Below, piece by piece: positions 18,526 to 28,359 of a DNA stretch of 64,000 nucleotides (position 1 is its first letter; every line of letters starts with the position of its first letter). The position numbers and the translations under genes are program-made. The notes under the pieces are model-generated. The model saw nothing but the letters and a program-made list of their open reading frames with translations, was not told the origin of the DNA and ran no database searches. Source of the DNA: Corynebacterium hindlerae (GTDB lineage: Bacteria > Actinomycetota > Actinomycetes > Mycobacteriales > Mycobacteriaceae); NCBI RefSeq assembly GCF_014117265.1, contig NZ_CP059833.1, positions 2,449,069 through 2,513,068 of the forward strand, written 5' to 3'.

Positions 18526-19934
18526 CCATGACCGTTTTGCCACAGGAAATACAAGGTGAGGTGCTGATCACCGGCGCCGGTGTTTCCGGAGCGGGATGTG
18601 CACGGATGCTCGCGGAACTGGGGGTTTCCGTCACCGTTGCTGATGATGACGAAACCGCCCGGCTGCGGCTGGCGGAGGCCGTGAGCGTCAAACACCTGTG
18701 CGTGGCGCAAGCAAGGGCGCGCCTGCGAGACTTTCAGTTGGTGGTGACGTCGCCGGGATGGAACCCGCGTACCGCTGTGCTTGCCGATGCCCACGCTGCC
18801 GGGATCCCCGTTATTGGCGATGTCGAGCTAGCTTGGCGCTTGGACCAGGCTGGAGTCTTCGGCGAGCCGCACACCTGGGTTGCTATCACCGGTACCAACG
18901 GGAAAACCACCACCACCGCCATGACCACGGCCATGCTACAGGCAGGTGGCCTAGCAGCGGCTTCGGTAGGCAATATCGGGGTGGCCATCGGCGACGCACT
19001 TCAGGCCCCGGAGCGTATCGACGTGTTGGTGGCAGAACTATCAAGCTTTCAGCTGCACTGGTCACATTCGCTGCGGCCGGCGGTCGGCTGCGTGCTCAAT
19101 ATTGCCGACGACCACATTGATTGGCACGGCTCCTTCCTGGAATATGCTGGGGCCAAAGCGAAGGCGTTGCTGGCAGAAGTAGCGGTCTTTGGAGCTGATG
19201 ATCCCGCGGTTGTGGCGCAAGTTCAGCAGCTGGAGGCTTCACGCCAGCTCTCCGATACCCGGAAAGTGGGCTTCACGCTCGGGAAGCCGGGTGCGGACCA
19301 GCTGGGGATCGTCGATAAGCAGCTCGTGGACAATGCCTTCGCAGCAGATGAGGTGCTAGCCTCGGCCACCGGAATTTCCCCTGCGGGCCCGGCGGGACAA
19401 CTCGATGCGCTGGCAGCTGCCGCGATCGCCCGTGCTTTGGGCGTGTCCGGCGAGGCGATTGCCACAGCACTCGCCAATTTCGAGGTGGCCGGTCACCGGG
19501 GCCAGATCGTTCATGAGCACGGTGGCGTCACCTTTGTAGACAACTCCAAAGCCACGAACCCGCATGCGGCCGATGCCGCGATGCGCGGTCTGGACAGCAT
19601 CATTTGGATCGCCGGCGGGCAGCTCAAAGACGCCGACGTCAGCGAACTCGTGCGCACCCATGCTGCGCAGATTAAGCATGCGGTGCTGCTGGGCGTCGAT
19701 AAGCAGCTGCTTGCCGACGCCCTCCGCGACGTTCGCCCCGACCTACCGATCACCCTGATTCAATCGTCCGACCCTGAGGAAGCAATGACGGACGCAGTGC
19801 GTGCCGCAGCCGACACCATGGCCGCTGGCGACGTAGTGTTACTGGCACCAGCTGCTGCATCGCTGGACATGTACACCGGGATGGGACAGCGAGGCGACAT
19901 GTTCGCTGCCGCCGCCCGCGCGATAGCTTCCTAA
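18522..19934 (+). CDS. murD: UDP-N-acetylmuramoyl-L-alanine:D-glutamate ligase
   Basis: A 470-residue Mur ligase. It shows the Rossmann-like N-terminal domain ([17 protein letters not shown]), the P-loop [14 protein letters not shown] (about 123-136), [11 protein letters not shown] and the C-terminal [11 protein letters not shown] motif. It adds D-Glu to UDP-MurNAc-L-Ala. The ATG overlaps the mraY stop by 4 bp, indicating translational coupling. Confidence 0.97.
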   Translation: MTMTVLPQEIQGEVLITGAGVSGAGCARMLAELGVSVTVADDDETARLRLAEAVSVKHLCVAQARARLRDFQLVVTSPGWNPRTAVLADAHAAGIPVIGDVELAWRLDQAGVFGEPHTWVAITGTNGKTTTTAMTTAMLQAGGLAAASVGNIGVAIGDALQAPERIDVLVAELSSFQLHWSHSLRPAVGCVLNIADDHIDWHGSFLEYAGAKAKALLAEVAVFGADDPAVVAQVQQLEASRQLSDTRKVGFTLGKPGADQLGIVDKQLVDNAFAADEVLASATGISPAGPAGQLDALAAAAIARALGVSGEAIATALANFEVAGHRGQIVHEHGGVTFVDNSKATNPHAADAAMRGLDSIIWIAGGQLKDADVSELVRTHAAQIKHAVLLGVDKQLLADALRDVRPDLPITLIQSSDPEEAMTDAVRAAADTMAAGDVVLLAPAAASLDMYTGMGQRGDMFAAAARAIAS

Positions 19935-19957
19935 CGGTCCATCAAAGGAGTGAGACG

Positions 19958-21433
19958 ATGACAGCGCCCGAACAAGCCCCACGTCAAGGCGTGTGGCACA
20001 GAGTGACTGGCGTGTGGAGCGATCTCAGTGCGCGCCCCCTAGCGAGCTACACCATGATCATGCTCGCCGTGGGTTTCCTCACCGTGCTGGGCGTGACAAT
20101 GGTGTTCAGCTCCTCCATGACCTGGTCCGTCATCGACGGTAACTCCGTGTGGGCCACCGCGACCCGCCAGGCCACCATGGTGGTAGCCGGCATCGTGGCG
20201 ATGTGGATGGCGATGCGAATCCGGCCGGTCACCGTTCGGAGATTCGCCCCTTGGATCATGCTGCTGGCGGTGCTGCTCTTGATCGCGGTGCTCATCCCAG
20301 GAATTGGTACCGGCCGAGCAGAAGTGGGATCACAATCGTGGATCGTAGTCGGGCCGATTCGATTGCAGCCTTCGGAGTTTGCCAAGGTGGCGATCGCGAT
20401 CTGGGGCGCGGCCTTCCTGGGAGTGTCCGACGAACTGATCGCAGCGAACAAACGCTTTGGCGTGTTCACCTTTGTCTCCGCGCTTATGACGCTGCTTATC
20501 ATCGCGGAAGGCGATATCGGCATGGCCCTCACCTTCCTCGGGACCGTGGGCTTTGTCCTGCTCTTTGCTGGTGTGAGCATCCAGTACGTAGTGGGGGCGG
20601 CCGCCCTCGTGATCGTGGGGCTCGTTGGATTGGTGATGCGCGGTGGTTTCCGATCGCAACGCTTCGTGGTCTACTTCGATGCCCTATTTGGTCGCTTTGA
20701 AGATACCCGCGCGACGTCGTTCCAGTCCTACCAAGGGTTCCTGTCTCTCGCTGATGGCTCCGCCACAGGAGTCGGGGTGGGCCAGTCCCGCGCCAAGTGG
20801 TTCTACCTGCCAGAAGCGAAAAACGACTTCATCTTCGCCATCATCGGCGAAGAACTCGGGCTGTGGGGCGGCGCGATGGTGATCCTCGCGTTCCTGTGCC
20901 TGGCGTACTTCGGGATGAAGGTAGCCATGAAATCACAAAACAAATTCATGTCGCTGCTCGCTGCGTCCATTAGTGCGGGTGTGGTGGCGCAGGCCTTTAT
21001 CAACATCGGGTACGTCATTGGGCTGCTGCCCGTGACCGGTATTCAGCTGCCTATGCTCTCGGCCGGTGGTACCTCGGCGATCATCACCCTGGCTTCCATG
21101 GGGCTGCTGGCTAGCTGCGCCCGTCACGAACCCGAAGCGATTTCCGCGATGCAGAACTACGGCCGTCCGCTCCTGGACCGGTTACTGTTTTTGAAGGAAC
21201 CAGACTTGGCCGCGGTGGAAGGCACAACCGGCGTACGTTCGAAGGCGAAATCCGCGCCGCGCCGGGAACCAGTGGTGGGGCGTCCCACTACGCGAAACGA
21301 GGCCCGTAACTCAACCGGTGGTAGCGTCGATCACAGAAGTGAGAAGCGTCGGCAGGATCGCCGGCAACAAGCGCGCACACGGCAATATCAGTCGCCTCGT
21401 GGCGCGCGCCCAGAGCGCAGGAGGAGTAGCTGA
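19958..21433 (+). CDS. ftsW: Septal peptidoglycan glycosyltransferase FtsW (SEDS)
   Basis: A 491-residue SEDS protein with about ten membrane helices. GSQSWIVVGPIRLQPSEFAKVA, then GQSRAKWFYLPEAKNDFIFAIIGEELG and the late GLLPVTGIQLPMLSAGGTS are hallmark segments; the Asp in EAKNDF is the catalytic acid position in SEDS enzymes. It polymerises lipid II together with FtsI. A basic C-terminal tail of about 90 residues (rich in Arg and Gln) is cytoplasmic. AAAGGAG lies 7 bases before the ATG. Confidence 0.96.
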   Translation: MTAPEQAPRQGVWHRVTGVWSDLSARPLASYTMIMLAVGFLTVLGVTMVFSSSMTWSVIDGNSVWATATRQATMVVAGIVAMWMAMRIRPVTVRRFAPWIMLLAVLLLIAVLIPGIGTGRAEVGSQSWIVVGPIRLQPSEFAKVAIAIWGAAFLGVSDELIAANKRFGVFTFVSALMTLLIIAEGDIGMALTFLGTVGFVLLFAGVSIQYVVGAAALVIVGLVGLVMRGGFRSQRFVVYFDALFGRFEDTRATSFQSYQGFLSLADGSATGVGVGQSRAKWFYLPEAKNDFIFAIIGEELGLWGGAMVILAFLCLAYFGMKVAMKSQNKFMSLLAASISAGVVAQAFINIGYVIGLLPVTGIQLPMLSAGGTSAIITLASMGLLASCARHEPEAISAMQNYGRPLLDRLLFLKEPDLAAVEGTTGVRSKAKSAPRREPVVGRPTTRNEARNSTGGSVDHRSEKRRQDRRQQARTRQYQSPRGARPERRRSS

Positions 21434-21435
21434 TC

Positions 21436-22512
21436 ATGACGCATTCCGGACTTTCCGTAGTTGTTGCCGGTGGCGGTACTGCCGGCCATATCGAACCTGC
21501 GCTTGCGGTTGCTGATGCCTTGGTGGCAGAACACGGCGCGCGAGTGGTTGCCCTGGGGACCCCCAAGGGCCTGGAACGGGAACTGGTTCCGGCGCGCGGG
21601 TTTGACCTGGAGATGATTCCCCCAGTTCCGGTACCACGCAAACCTAGTCTTGCGCTGGCGAAACTCCCATTTCGTGTGATCAAGGCCGTGCAGCAAACAC
21701 GTGCGATCTTGAAGAAAGTTGATGCCGATGTAGTGGTAGGTTTCGGCGGCTACGTGTCTGCTCCGGCATATATCGCGGCGAAGCTGAACAAGATTCCATT
21801 CGTCATTCATGAAGCCAACGCCCGGGCTGGTATGGCCAACAAACTCGGGGTTCGGCTTGGTGGCATTGGCCTCAACGCTGTGGAAGATTCCGGGATGAAA
21901 GGTGAAGTGGTGGGCGTGCCGATCCATGCCGCGCTGACCGAACCACCGAGCTGGGAAAAACGCAATGCGGCCTACGCCAAATGGGGGCTGGATCCGGAAA
22001 AGAAAACCTTGCTGGTCACGGGTGGGTCACAGGGGGCGCGGTCGATCAATACCGCACTCAGTGCCTGCGTTCGTGACATTGTCGATGCCGGATTCCAAGT
22101 CCTCCACGCCTATGGCAAGAAGAATGCCGCACCCGAGACCTTCCCCGGATATGTGGCCGTGCCGTACATCGAGACGATGGGGCTCGCCTATTCCATTGCG
22201 GACTTGGTCGTCAGCCGAGCCGGTGCCATGACGGTAGCGGAGGTAACAGCTGCCGGGATCCCGGCACTGTACGTGCCGTTGCCTCACGGCAACGGTGAAC
22301 AGGCTCTGAACGCCACTCCCGTGGTTGATGCAGGTGGTGCGCAGCTCATCAATGACACTGAGTTGACCGGAGAACTGCTGAAAGACACCGTCATTGCGTT
22401 GCTCCGGGACGATGACTTGCGGTCACACATGGTACGGGCAGCACAGGCCACCGGTTTCGGTGAGGCTGCCACAGCCATCGCGCAAATTGTGGCCGATGTG
22501 GCGAAGAAGTAA
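21436..22512 (+). CDS. murG: UDP-GlcNAc:lipid I N-acetylglucosaminyltransferase
   Basis: A 358-residue peripheral-membrane GT28 enzyme that makes lipid II. N-terminal VVVAGGGTAGHIEPALAVAD is the glycine-rich lipid-binding loop; VVGFGGYVSAPA, IHEANARAGMANK and VTGGSQGARSIN follow, and the C-terminal UDP-GlcNAc site reads VVSRAGAMTVAEV with PLPHGNGEQALNA. AGGAGGAG lies 9 bases before the ATG, inside the end of ftsW. Confidence 0.97.
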   Translation: MTHSGLSVVVAGGGTAGHIEPALAVADALVAEHGARVVALGTPKGLERELVPARGFDLEMIPPVPVPRKPSLALAKLPFRVIKAVQQTRAILKKVDADVVVGFGGYVSAPAYIAAKLNKIPFVIHEANARAGMANKLGVRLGGIGLNAVEDSGMKGEVVGVPIHAALTEPPSWEKRNAAYAKWGLDPEKKTLLVTGGSQGARSINTALSACVRDIVDAGFQVLHAYGKKNAAPETFPGYVAVPYIETMGLAYSIADLVVSRAGAMTVAEVTAAGIPALYVPLPHGNGEQALNATPVVDAGGAQLINDTELTGELLKDTVIALLRDDDLRSHMVRAAQATGFGEAATAIAQIVADVAKK

Positions 22513-22534
22513 CGAGTAGAAAGCTGACAATCAC

Positions 22535-23968
22535 GTGAACGATGCAATAGATCTGTCTCGGGTTCACCTCATCGGTATCGGCGGCGCCGGAATGTCTGGG
22601 CTGGCTCGCATCCTGCTGGACCGCGGGAAGGTAGTCACTGGTTCCGATGCGAAGGATTCTCGTATTATCTTTGCCCTGACGTCCGCGGGGGCCAAGGTGG
22701 CCATTGGCCATGCGGCCGACAACCTCCGGTTGGCGGGGGAGCTACCAACCGTGGTGGTCACCTCTTTTGCAGCTATTCCGCAGGATAACCCGGAGCTGGT
22801 TGCCGCACGAGAAGCTGGCATTCCGGTGATTCGTCGTTCGGATCTGCTGGCGGAGCTGATGGAAGGCTACCAGCAGGTGCTGTTGGCGGGAACCCACGGC
22901 AAGACCTCGACAACGTCGATGTCTGTGGTGGCGATGCAGGCGGCTGGTCTGGATCCTAGTTTCGCAATCGGCGGTCAGCTGAGTAAGTCGGGGACGAATG
23001 CTCACCATGGCACGGGAACTGCTTTCGTCGCAGAGGCCGACGAGTCTGACGCGTCGTTGCTGCGCTACCGGCCAACCGTGGCGGTGGTGACGAACATTGA
23101 GCCCGATCACCTGGATTTCTTTAAAACTCACGAGGCCTATTTCCAGGTCTTTGATGATTTTGCAGACCGGCTCAGCGATGACGGCACCCTCGTGGTGTGC
23201 CTGGATGACGAGCATGCGGCGGCGCTGGGCGAGCGGTCCTTGGCGCGGGGAGTGAATGTGCTTGGTTATGGCACGTCGGAGGCAGTGTCTCGTTATCCGG
23301 ACATCCCGGTGGGGGTGGAGCTGACGTCACTGCGGGCGACAGATTTTGGTTCCGAAGCTGTGCTGCGGCTTGGTGGTGACGACCTCCCGGTTGATCTGCA
23401 TATCCCTGGCGCCCATATGGCGTTGAATGCGTCGGCGGCGTTGCTAGCTGGCGTGCTCGTTGGCGGGGAACCGGCCAAACTGGCTGCTGGCCTGAGCGAG
23501 TTCACGGGTGTGCGACGTCGTTTTGAGCACCGTGGCACGATCACTGCCGGTGAGTTCGCGGGAGTCCGCGTCTACGATGACTATGCCCACCACCCGACTG
23601 AAGTTGAGGCGGTGCTCACGGCGGCGCAGCAGAAGGTGGACGCGGAAGGTAAGGGGCGCGTGGTGGTTGCGTTCCAGCCCCATCTGTATTCCCGCACTAA
23701 CGAGTTTGCCGCGGAATTTGCCCAGGCTCTCTCCTTGGCGGACGAGGTGCTGGTGCTAGAGATTTACGGTGCCCGTGAACAGCCGGTTCCTGGGGTAACC
23801 GGGCAGATCATCGCGGAGAAGGTGACCAAGCCGGTGCGGTACGTGCCAGACTTTGACAAGGTGGCCACGCAGCTTCGTGAGGTGGCCCGCCCGGATGACA
23901 TCATCTTGACGATGGGGGCTGGCAGCGTCACGATGGCAGCTGGTGAGATCCTGAAAGAGTTGGCGTAA
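22535..23968 (+). CDS. murC: UDP-N-acetylmuramate:L-alanine ligase
   Basis: A 477-residue cytoplasmic ligase that starts peptide stem synthesis. It has [17 protein letters not shown] (the MurC N-terminal loop), the P-loop [14 protein letters not shown] (about 115-128), [21 protein letters not shown] and [11 protein letters not shown]. It starts with GTG at 22535, after a GTAGAAAG stretch, and abuts ftsQ without a gap. Confidence 0.97.
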   Translation: MNDAIDLSRVHLIGIGGAGMSGLARILLDRGKVVTGSDAKDSRIIFALTSAGAKVAIGHAADNLRLAGELPTVVVTSFAAIPQDNPELVAAREAGIPVIRRSDLLAELMEGYQQVLLAGTHGKTSTTSMSVVAMQAAGLDPSFAIGGQLSKSGTNAHHGTGTAFVAEADESDASLLRYRPTVAVVTNIEPDHLDFFKTHEAYFQVFDDFADRLSDDGTLVVCLDDEHAAALGERSLARGVNVLGYGTSEAVSRYPDIPVGVELTSLRATDFGSEAVLRLGGDDLPVDLHIPGAHMALNASAALLAGVLVGGEPAKLAAGLSEFTGVRRRFEHRGTITAGEFAGVRVYDDYAHHPTEVEAVLTAAQQKVDAEGKGRVVVAFQPHLYSRTNEFAAEFAQALSLADEVLVLEIYGAREQPVPGVTGQIIAEKVTKPVRYVPDFDKVATQLREVARPDDIILTMGAGSVTMAAGEILKELA

Positions 23969-24643
23969 GTGAAAGTAGCGCTGAGTCGCAAGGTCATCTT
24001 CGGTGGGGTAGGGGCGGCCGTGCTTCTGGCCGTCGTGGCAGCAGCCGTGCTGCTGTTCGTGCCTACCTTCCAGGTTTCCCGCATCGACGTGACCGGCAAT
24101 AGTGAAACCGCCGCGGAAGAAGTGGAGTCCGCATCCGGTATTGCGTTGGGTGTGCCGTTGGTGCGGCTGAACCTGCAGCAGGCCGCGGAGGGGGTTGCGC
24201 AGCTGCCGTGGGTGGCGAAGGTGAACGTTGAGCGTGATTTTCCGAGTACGGCGCGGATTGTTGTCGAGGAGCGGCAGGCGGTGCTGTTTGCACGGCGTAA
24301 CGACGGCGAGCACCTTGTCGACGCCACTGGCCGCCCATTCGTGATCCAAACGCCCCCTTCAGGGTGTGTTGAGGTGACCGGGCCCAAGGAAGATGACCCG
24401 GCCTTGTTTGCTGATGTGGTCACCGCGGTGACCGCCCTGGATCCCGGGGCGCGGGGCCACTTGGAGCGTGTGGATGCTCCGAGCAAGTTTGAGCTGAAGC
24501 TGTTTTTTGCCGGTGGCAAGGAAGTCTATTGGGGTTCCACTGAGCACGCTCATGATAAAGCGAAAGCCACATCCACGGTGTTGCAGCGCGAGGGACAGCG
24601 GTGGAACGTCAGTGCGCCTGGCTTGGTTACGCTCATCCCTTAA
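23969..24643 (+). CDS. ftsQ: Cell division protein FtsQ/DivIB
   Basis: A 224-residue bitopic protein: a membrane helix at about 10-32, then a POTRA domain (FQVSRIDVTGNSETAAEEVESASG, about 32-100) and the beta domain that binds the FtsL/FtsB partners. It starts with GTG directly after the murC stop. The 209-bp gap that follows separates it from ftsZ and probably holds ftsZ promoters. Confidence 0.95.
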   Translation: MKVALSRKVIFGGVGAAVLLAVVAAAVLLFVPTFQVSRIDVTGNSETAAEEVESASGIALGVPLVRLNLQQAAEGVAQLPWVAKVNVERDFPSTARIVVEERQAVLFARRNDGEHLVDATGRPFVIQTPPSGCVEVTGPKEDDPALFADVVTAVTALDPGARGHLERVDAPSKFELKLFFAGGKEVYWGSTEHAHDKAKATSTVLQREGQRWNVSAPGLVTLIP

Positions 24644-24852
24644 ACTGGCGTGTGGGCGCGCGGGAAAGAGCACGTCAAAACCTTAAACCTTTAGTTTAGG
24701 GTCTCGACACGCGGGGAAAATGTCCCCATCTTTTCGCCTAATATGCGTGAAGATGGAAACCACGAACGCTACCCGCAGCGTTGGCGAAAATTTAGCCTAT
24801 CCACTTTCCATTCCAGGCGAGATCCTCACACTCGAAAGGCGAGACGAAACAC
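24644..24852 (+). promoter_or_regulatory. ftsZ leader and promoter region with two small dyads
   Basis: This 209-bp gap contains an imperfect dyad CCTTAAAC-N5-GTTTAGGG (about 24680-24701), a GGGGA-N5-TCCCC hairpin (about 24713-24727) and a -10-like TAATAT at 24739-24744; no good -35 lies 17 bp upstream. ftsZ in corynebacteria is known to have its own promoters, and this is the only long gap near it. A GAAAGGCGAG stretch upstream of the ATG may serve as ribosome-binding site. Confidence 0.5.
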
Positions 24853-26130
24853 ATGACCTCTCCGAACAACTACTTGGCCGTAATTAAGGTCGTCGGCGTC
24901 GGCGGCGGTGGCGTTAACGCTGTCAATCGCATGATTGAAGAAGGTCTTAAGGGCGTTGAGTTTATCGCCATCAACACGGACTCCCAGGCGCTCATGTTCT
25001 CTGATGCGGACGTGAAACTGGACATTGGCCGTGAAGCCACCCGTGGCCTGGGTGCCGGCGCCAACCCAGAGGTCGGTCGCGCCTCCGCTGAGGACCACAA
25101 GTCCGAGATTGAAGAGACCCTCAAGGGTGCGGACATGGTCTTCGTTACCGCTGGCGAAGGCGGTGGCACTGGTACGGGTGCTGCGCCGGTCGTTGCGAAC
25201 ATCGCTAAGAAGCAGGGCGCCTTGACCGTTGGCGTCGTTACCCGCCCATTCAAGTTCGAGGGTCAGCGTCGCACGAAGCAGGCGGTGGAAGGCATCGATG
25301 CGCTGCGCGAGGTGTGCGACACCCTCATCGTTATTCCAAATGACCGTCTGCTGCAGCTTGGCGACGCCTCCCTGTCCATGATGGATGCGTTCCGTTCCGC
25401 CGACGAAGTGCTCTACAACGGTGTTCAGGGCATTACCTCCCTCATCACCACCCCAGGCATGATCAACGTCGACTTCGCCGACGTGCGCTCCGTCATGGCC
25501 GATGCTGGTTCCGCTCTGATGGGCATCGGTTCCGCACGTGGCGAAAACCGTGCTATTACCGCGGCTGAGCAGGCCATCAACTCGCCTCTGCTCGAATCCA
25601 CCATGGAAGGCGCAAAGGGCGTGCTGCTCTCCTTCGCCGGTGGTTCTGACCTTGGCCTGCTCGAAGTGAACCAGGCAGCCGAGATGGTCCAGCAGCAGGC
25701 AGACCCAGACGTCAACCTGATCTTCGGCACCATCATTGACGACAACCTGGGGGACGAGGTTCGCGTCACCGTCGTCGCCGCTGGTTTCGATGGCGTCGCC
25801 AACAACACCGCTCAGAGCGCAGCTGCTGGCGCAGCAGCGCCGGCCCAGCCAACCGCCACCCCAGCGCCTGCCGCGTCCGGTGGCCTGTTCCAGGACAGCG
25901 CTCCGGCACTTGACGAGGAGCCAGAGCAGCCGGTGGAGGAGCCAGTGTCCGACTACGAGCGTCGTTCCGATGCGGCACGTCACCGCCTGGACTCCGACCG
26001 CCGTGGCCTCTACACGGACTCTCGTGACCGTGGGTATGGGCGTCGTGAAGAGCGCCGTGACCACCGAGACGACCGCCGTGGCCGTCGCGATGACTTCGGT
26101 GACGACCTCGACGTGCCGAACTTCTTCTAA
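24853..26130 (+). CDS. ftsZ: Cell division GTPase FtsZ
   Basis: A 425-residue tubulin homologue that forms the division ring. The nucleotide loop [14 protein letters not shown] is near residue 14, the tubulin signature GGGTGTG at 103-109 and the T7-loop region around [11 protein letters not shown]. After the globular domain (to about 315) comes an Ala/Pro linker and an Arg/Asp-rich spacer, ending in the conserved tail DDLDVPNFF that binds SepF and FtsW in actinobacteria. The ATG at 24853 follows GAGACGAAACAC. Confidence 0.98.
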   Translation: MTSPNNYLAVIKVVGVGGGGVNAVNRMIEEGLKGVEFIAINTDSQALMFSDADVKLDIGREATRGLGAGANPEVGRASAEDHKSEIEETLKGADMVFVTAGEGGGTGTGAAPVVANIAKKQGALTVGVVTRPFKFEGQRRTKQAVEGIDALREVCDTLIVIPNDRLLQLGDASLSMMDAFRSADEVLYNGVQGITSLITTPGMINVDFADVRSVMADAGSALMGIGSARGENRAITAAEQAINSPLLESTMEGAKGVLLSFAGGSDLGLLEVNQAAEMVQQQADPDVNLIFGTIIDDNLGDEVRVTVVAAGFDGVANNTAQSAAAGAAAPAQPTATPAPAASGGLFQDSAPALDEEPEQPVEEPVSDYERRSDAARHRLDSDRRGLYTDSRDRGYGRREERRDHRDDRRGRRDDFGDDLDVPNFF

Positions 26131-26141
26131 ACTTAAGGGCT

Positions 26142-26864
26142 ATGGCCCTCAACGATGATTCTCGCCCCGTCCGCAAGGTGTTTACTAACCGCGTGGGCGG
26201 GGTTTCGCATGCCCCTTACGACTCCTTTAACCTGGGCGACCATGTTGGGGATGACCCCGCAGCGGTAGCCGCCAACCGCGACCGCCTGGCGTCCGTCATT
26301 GGTTTGGCACCTGAACGCTTGGTGTGGATGGAGCAGATCCATTCACCGAACGTCACTGTGGTCAGCGGGCCGGTGGCTGAACCTGTGGAAGCGACGGACG
26401 CACTAGTGACAACGCAGCGGGGCCTGGCACTGGTTGTTCTGACGGCGGACTGCGTTCCGGTGCTGCTTTCCGATCACGAAGCCGGCGTCATTGCCGCTGT
26501 CCATGCTGGTCGGATGGGGGCGCGCAATGGCATCGTCGCCAAGACGGTGGAAAAGATGGTGGCCCTGGGCGCGGCCCCGGCGCGGATCCATGCACTCATG
26601 GGGGCTGCTGCCTCTGGCGAAAACTATGAGGTACCCCGCGCCATGGCGGAGGATGTGGAATCCCGCCTGCCTGGGGCCCTTGTGCGCACCCCACAGGGCA
26701 CGTGGGGGCTGGACATTCGCGCTGGTCTCATCAGGCAGCTGCTCAGCCTCGGCGTGACTGCCATCGATTCCGATCCGCGCTGCACCGTCGCGGATACCAG
26801 CTTCTTTTCCTATCGCAGAGAAGGAACGACCGGTCGCCAGGCAGGTGTGGTGTGGTTGCCATGA
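26142..26864 (+). CDS. pgeF: PgeF/YfiH-type laccase-domain protein
   Basis: A 240-residue protein of the YfiH/PgeF family, which removes misincorporated L-Ser from UDP-MurNAc-peptide in E. coli and acts on purine nucleosides in other members. Metal-site elements are present: WMEQIHSPNV (first His), LTADCVPVLL (Cys) and AAVHAGRMGARNGI (second His). Most family members read HAGWRG where this has HAGRMG. It lies 11 bp after ftsZ and overlaps yggS by 4 bp (ATGA), the usual actinobacterial order. Confidence 0.9.
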   Translation: MALNDDSRPVRKVFTNRVGGVSHAPYDSFNLGDHVGDDPAAVAANRDRLASVIGLAPERLVWMEQIHSPNVTVVSGPVAEPVEATDALVTTQRGLALVVLTADCVPVLLSDHEAGVIAAVHAGRMGARNGIVAKTVEKMVALGAAPARIHALMGAAASGENYEVPRAMAEDVESRLPGALVRTPQGTWGLDIRAGLIRQLLSLGVTAIDSDPRCTVADTSFFSYRREGTTGRQAGVVWLP

Positions 26865-27565
26865 GCCGTCTCGACGAACTCTCCAGCAGGCTCGCAGCGG
26901 TCCGAGCTGACATCGCCCAATACGAAGCAGCAGCGGGACGCCCACCAGGTTCCGTGACGCTGCTGCCCGTCACGAAGTTTCATCCGGCCTCAGATATTGA
27001 ACTCTTGGCTTCGCTGGGGGTCACGGCCGTAGCGGAAAACCGGGAGCAGGAAGCACGCGCGAAAGCGGCCGAGCTGCCCGACGTGGACTTTCACATGATT
27101 GGCCAGATCCAGACGAAGAAGGCCAACGCCGTCGCCCGGTGGGCCTCGTGCGTACACTCCGTGGACTCCATCCGCCTGGCCACCGCGCTATCGCACGGCG
27201 TGGACCTCGCTATTGACCGCGGGCAGCGCCCCGCCGGCACGCTGCCGTGCTACATCCAACTCAGCATCGACGGCGACACCAGCCGTGGCGGGGCAGTGCA
27301 CACCGACGTGCCAGCACTTGCCGACGCCATCTCGAACGAGCCGAACCTCGACCTTGCCGGAATCATGTGCGTCCCCCCTCGGGACATGGATCCCACCGCC
27401 GCGTTCACGGAAGCCGCCGAGGTGCTGGCACACCTGAGCTCCCAGGTAGGGCGGCCGCTCGGGTTCTCCGCGGGGATGTCTGGTGACATGGCAGCAGCAA
27501 TTAAGTGTGGTTCCACAGTCGTGCGTGTCGGAACAGCAATACTCGGTTCGCGACCACTAGCGTAA
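26861..27565 (+). CDS. YggS-family pyridoxal phosphate homeostasis protein
   Basis: A 234-residue single-domain PLP-binding protein (alanine-racemase barrel without the second domain). The PLP lysine is in TLLPVTKFHPASDIELLASLG; other family marks are AENREQEARAKA, FHMIGQIQTKKAN and the final FSAGMSGDMAAAIKCGSTVVRVGTAILG. It keeps free PLP balanced and is routinely found between pgeF and sepF. I start at the ATG at 26861, which overlaps the pgeF stop, rather than at upstream in-frame codons inside pgeF. Confidence 0.93.
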   Translation: MSRLDELSSRLAAVRADIAQYEAAAGRPPGSVTLLPVTKFHPASDIELLASLGVTAVAENREQEARAKAAELPDVDFHMIGQIQTKKANAVARWASCVHSVDSIRLATALSHGVDLAIDRGQRPAGTLPCYIQLSIDGDTSRGGAVHTDVPALADAISNEPNLDLAGIMCVPPRDMDPTAAFTEAAEVLAHLSSQVGRPLGFSAGMSGDMAAAIKCGSTVVRVGTAILGSRPLA

Positions 27566-27615
27566 AAAGCACATCACGCTGCACAGCACCCTAATAGCCA
27601 GCAAAGGATTAACAC

Positions 27616-28035
27616 ATGTCAGGTGTTCAGAAGTTCAAGGAATTCTTCGGCCTCGCACCATTCGAAGGCGAAGACGAAGCGTACTACGCAGATGAGCGTC
27701 GTTACGGCGCAGCTCCCGCATATTCCAGCGAAGCAACCGCCCGCGCCTATGAACCAGCGCCTCGCGCCTACGAACCCACCATCGTCCCAGTAGTAATTTC
27801 CGAATACTCCGAAGCCACCCTCATTGGCGAACCATTCCGCGATGGTGACGCAGTCGTCTTCGATATCGCGGACATGCCTACCGACGACGCTCGACGCATC
27901 GTCGACTTCGCCGCAGGCCTCTGCTTCGCGCTGCGAGGCCGCATGGAAAAGGTGGAATCCCGCGTCTTTGCTGTTATTCCAGAAAACGCACACATCTCTA
28001 GCTACGAGCTGAAGCGAGCAGCGCGCCTGGGCTAA
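27616..28035 (+). CDS. sepF: Cell division protein SepF
   Basis: A 139-residue protein. An N-terminal amphipathic stretch (SGVQKFKEFFGLAP) anchors it to the membrane; a Tyr/Ala-rich linker leads to the SepF core (about 60-135: GDAVVFDIADMPTDDARRIVDFAAGLCFALRGRMEKVESRVFAVIPENAHIS). In actinobacteria SepF is the membrane tether of FtsZ, replacing FtsA. AAAGGATT is 10 bases before the ATG. A terminator 44 bp downstream ends the dcw transcript here, whereas yggT and wag31 lie beyond an inserted gene. Confidence 0.96.
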   Translation: MSGVQKFKEFFGLAPFEGEDEAYYADERRYGAAPAYSSEATARAYEPAPRAYEPTIVPVVISEYSEATLIGEPFRDGDAVVFDIADMPTDDARRIVDFAAGLCFALRGRMEKVESRVFAVIPENAHISSYELKRAARLG

Positions 28036-28076
28036 GCAGGCTCCAGGTGCGGTGCAGTACTGTTCTTTGAGAGGTA

Positions 28077-28113
28077 CCAAGACCCGATCGGCATTGCCCG
28101 GTCGGGTCTTTGC
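28077..28113 (+). terminator. Terminator after sepF
   Basis: AAGACCCGA (28079-28087) pairs perfectly with TCGGGTCTT (28102-28110), with further pairing of CGG/CCG inside; the T tract is short. It marks the end of the main dcw transcript. Confidence 0.8.
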
Positions 28114-28319
28114 TTATGGGATTTTTGGGGTTTAGGGGTGGGGCAGACGCAGAAACCCGGGTTCGGAAGGAAAACGGCCAAATAGCAACTGTGAAGCTTA
28201 AATTTGCGCCGAGATCCGGGGAATGCTTCCCGGGGATTAGAGAGGAGTGCGCTCTAGCAGCCCCGGGATCCGTACGCTGTATTTGCGTTGCCTTAGCCTC
28301 CAGCACCTGTGCTACCTTT
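28114..28319. other. Spacer between sepF terminator and the fusion gene
   Basis: Some 200 bp without a supported gene. It is locally GC-rich with short GGGG/CCCC runs (for example around 28210-28265) and ends in a T-rich stretch just before the 23-bp palindrome. A promoter for the fusion gene should be here, but no clear -35/-10 pair was found. Confidence 0.4.
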
Positions 28320-28342
28320 TTTCTTGAACACTGTTTAAGAAA
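28320..28342. promoter_or_regulatory. 23-bp palindrome upstream of the monooxygenase-hydrolase gene (probable operator)
   Basis: Half-sites TTCTTGAACA (28321-28330) and TGTTTAAGAA (28332-28341) around a central C are reverse complements except for one base, and the symmetry extends one base on each side. It ends 17 bp before the ATG, where a repressor would block transcription. Size and symmetry fit a TetR-type operator, but no regulator gene is adjacent, so the protein is unknown. Confidence 0.65.
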
Positions 28343-28359
28343 TAGAGAATCGAGCAGCA

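Noticed and set aside
24826..26064. A 412-codon minus-strand frame opposite ftsZ
   Set aside because: Shadow of ftsZ; no start signal and no domain.
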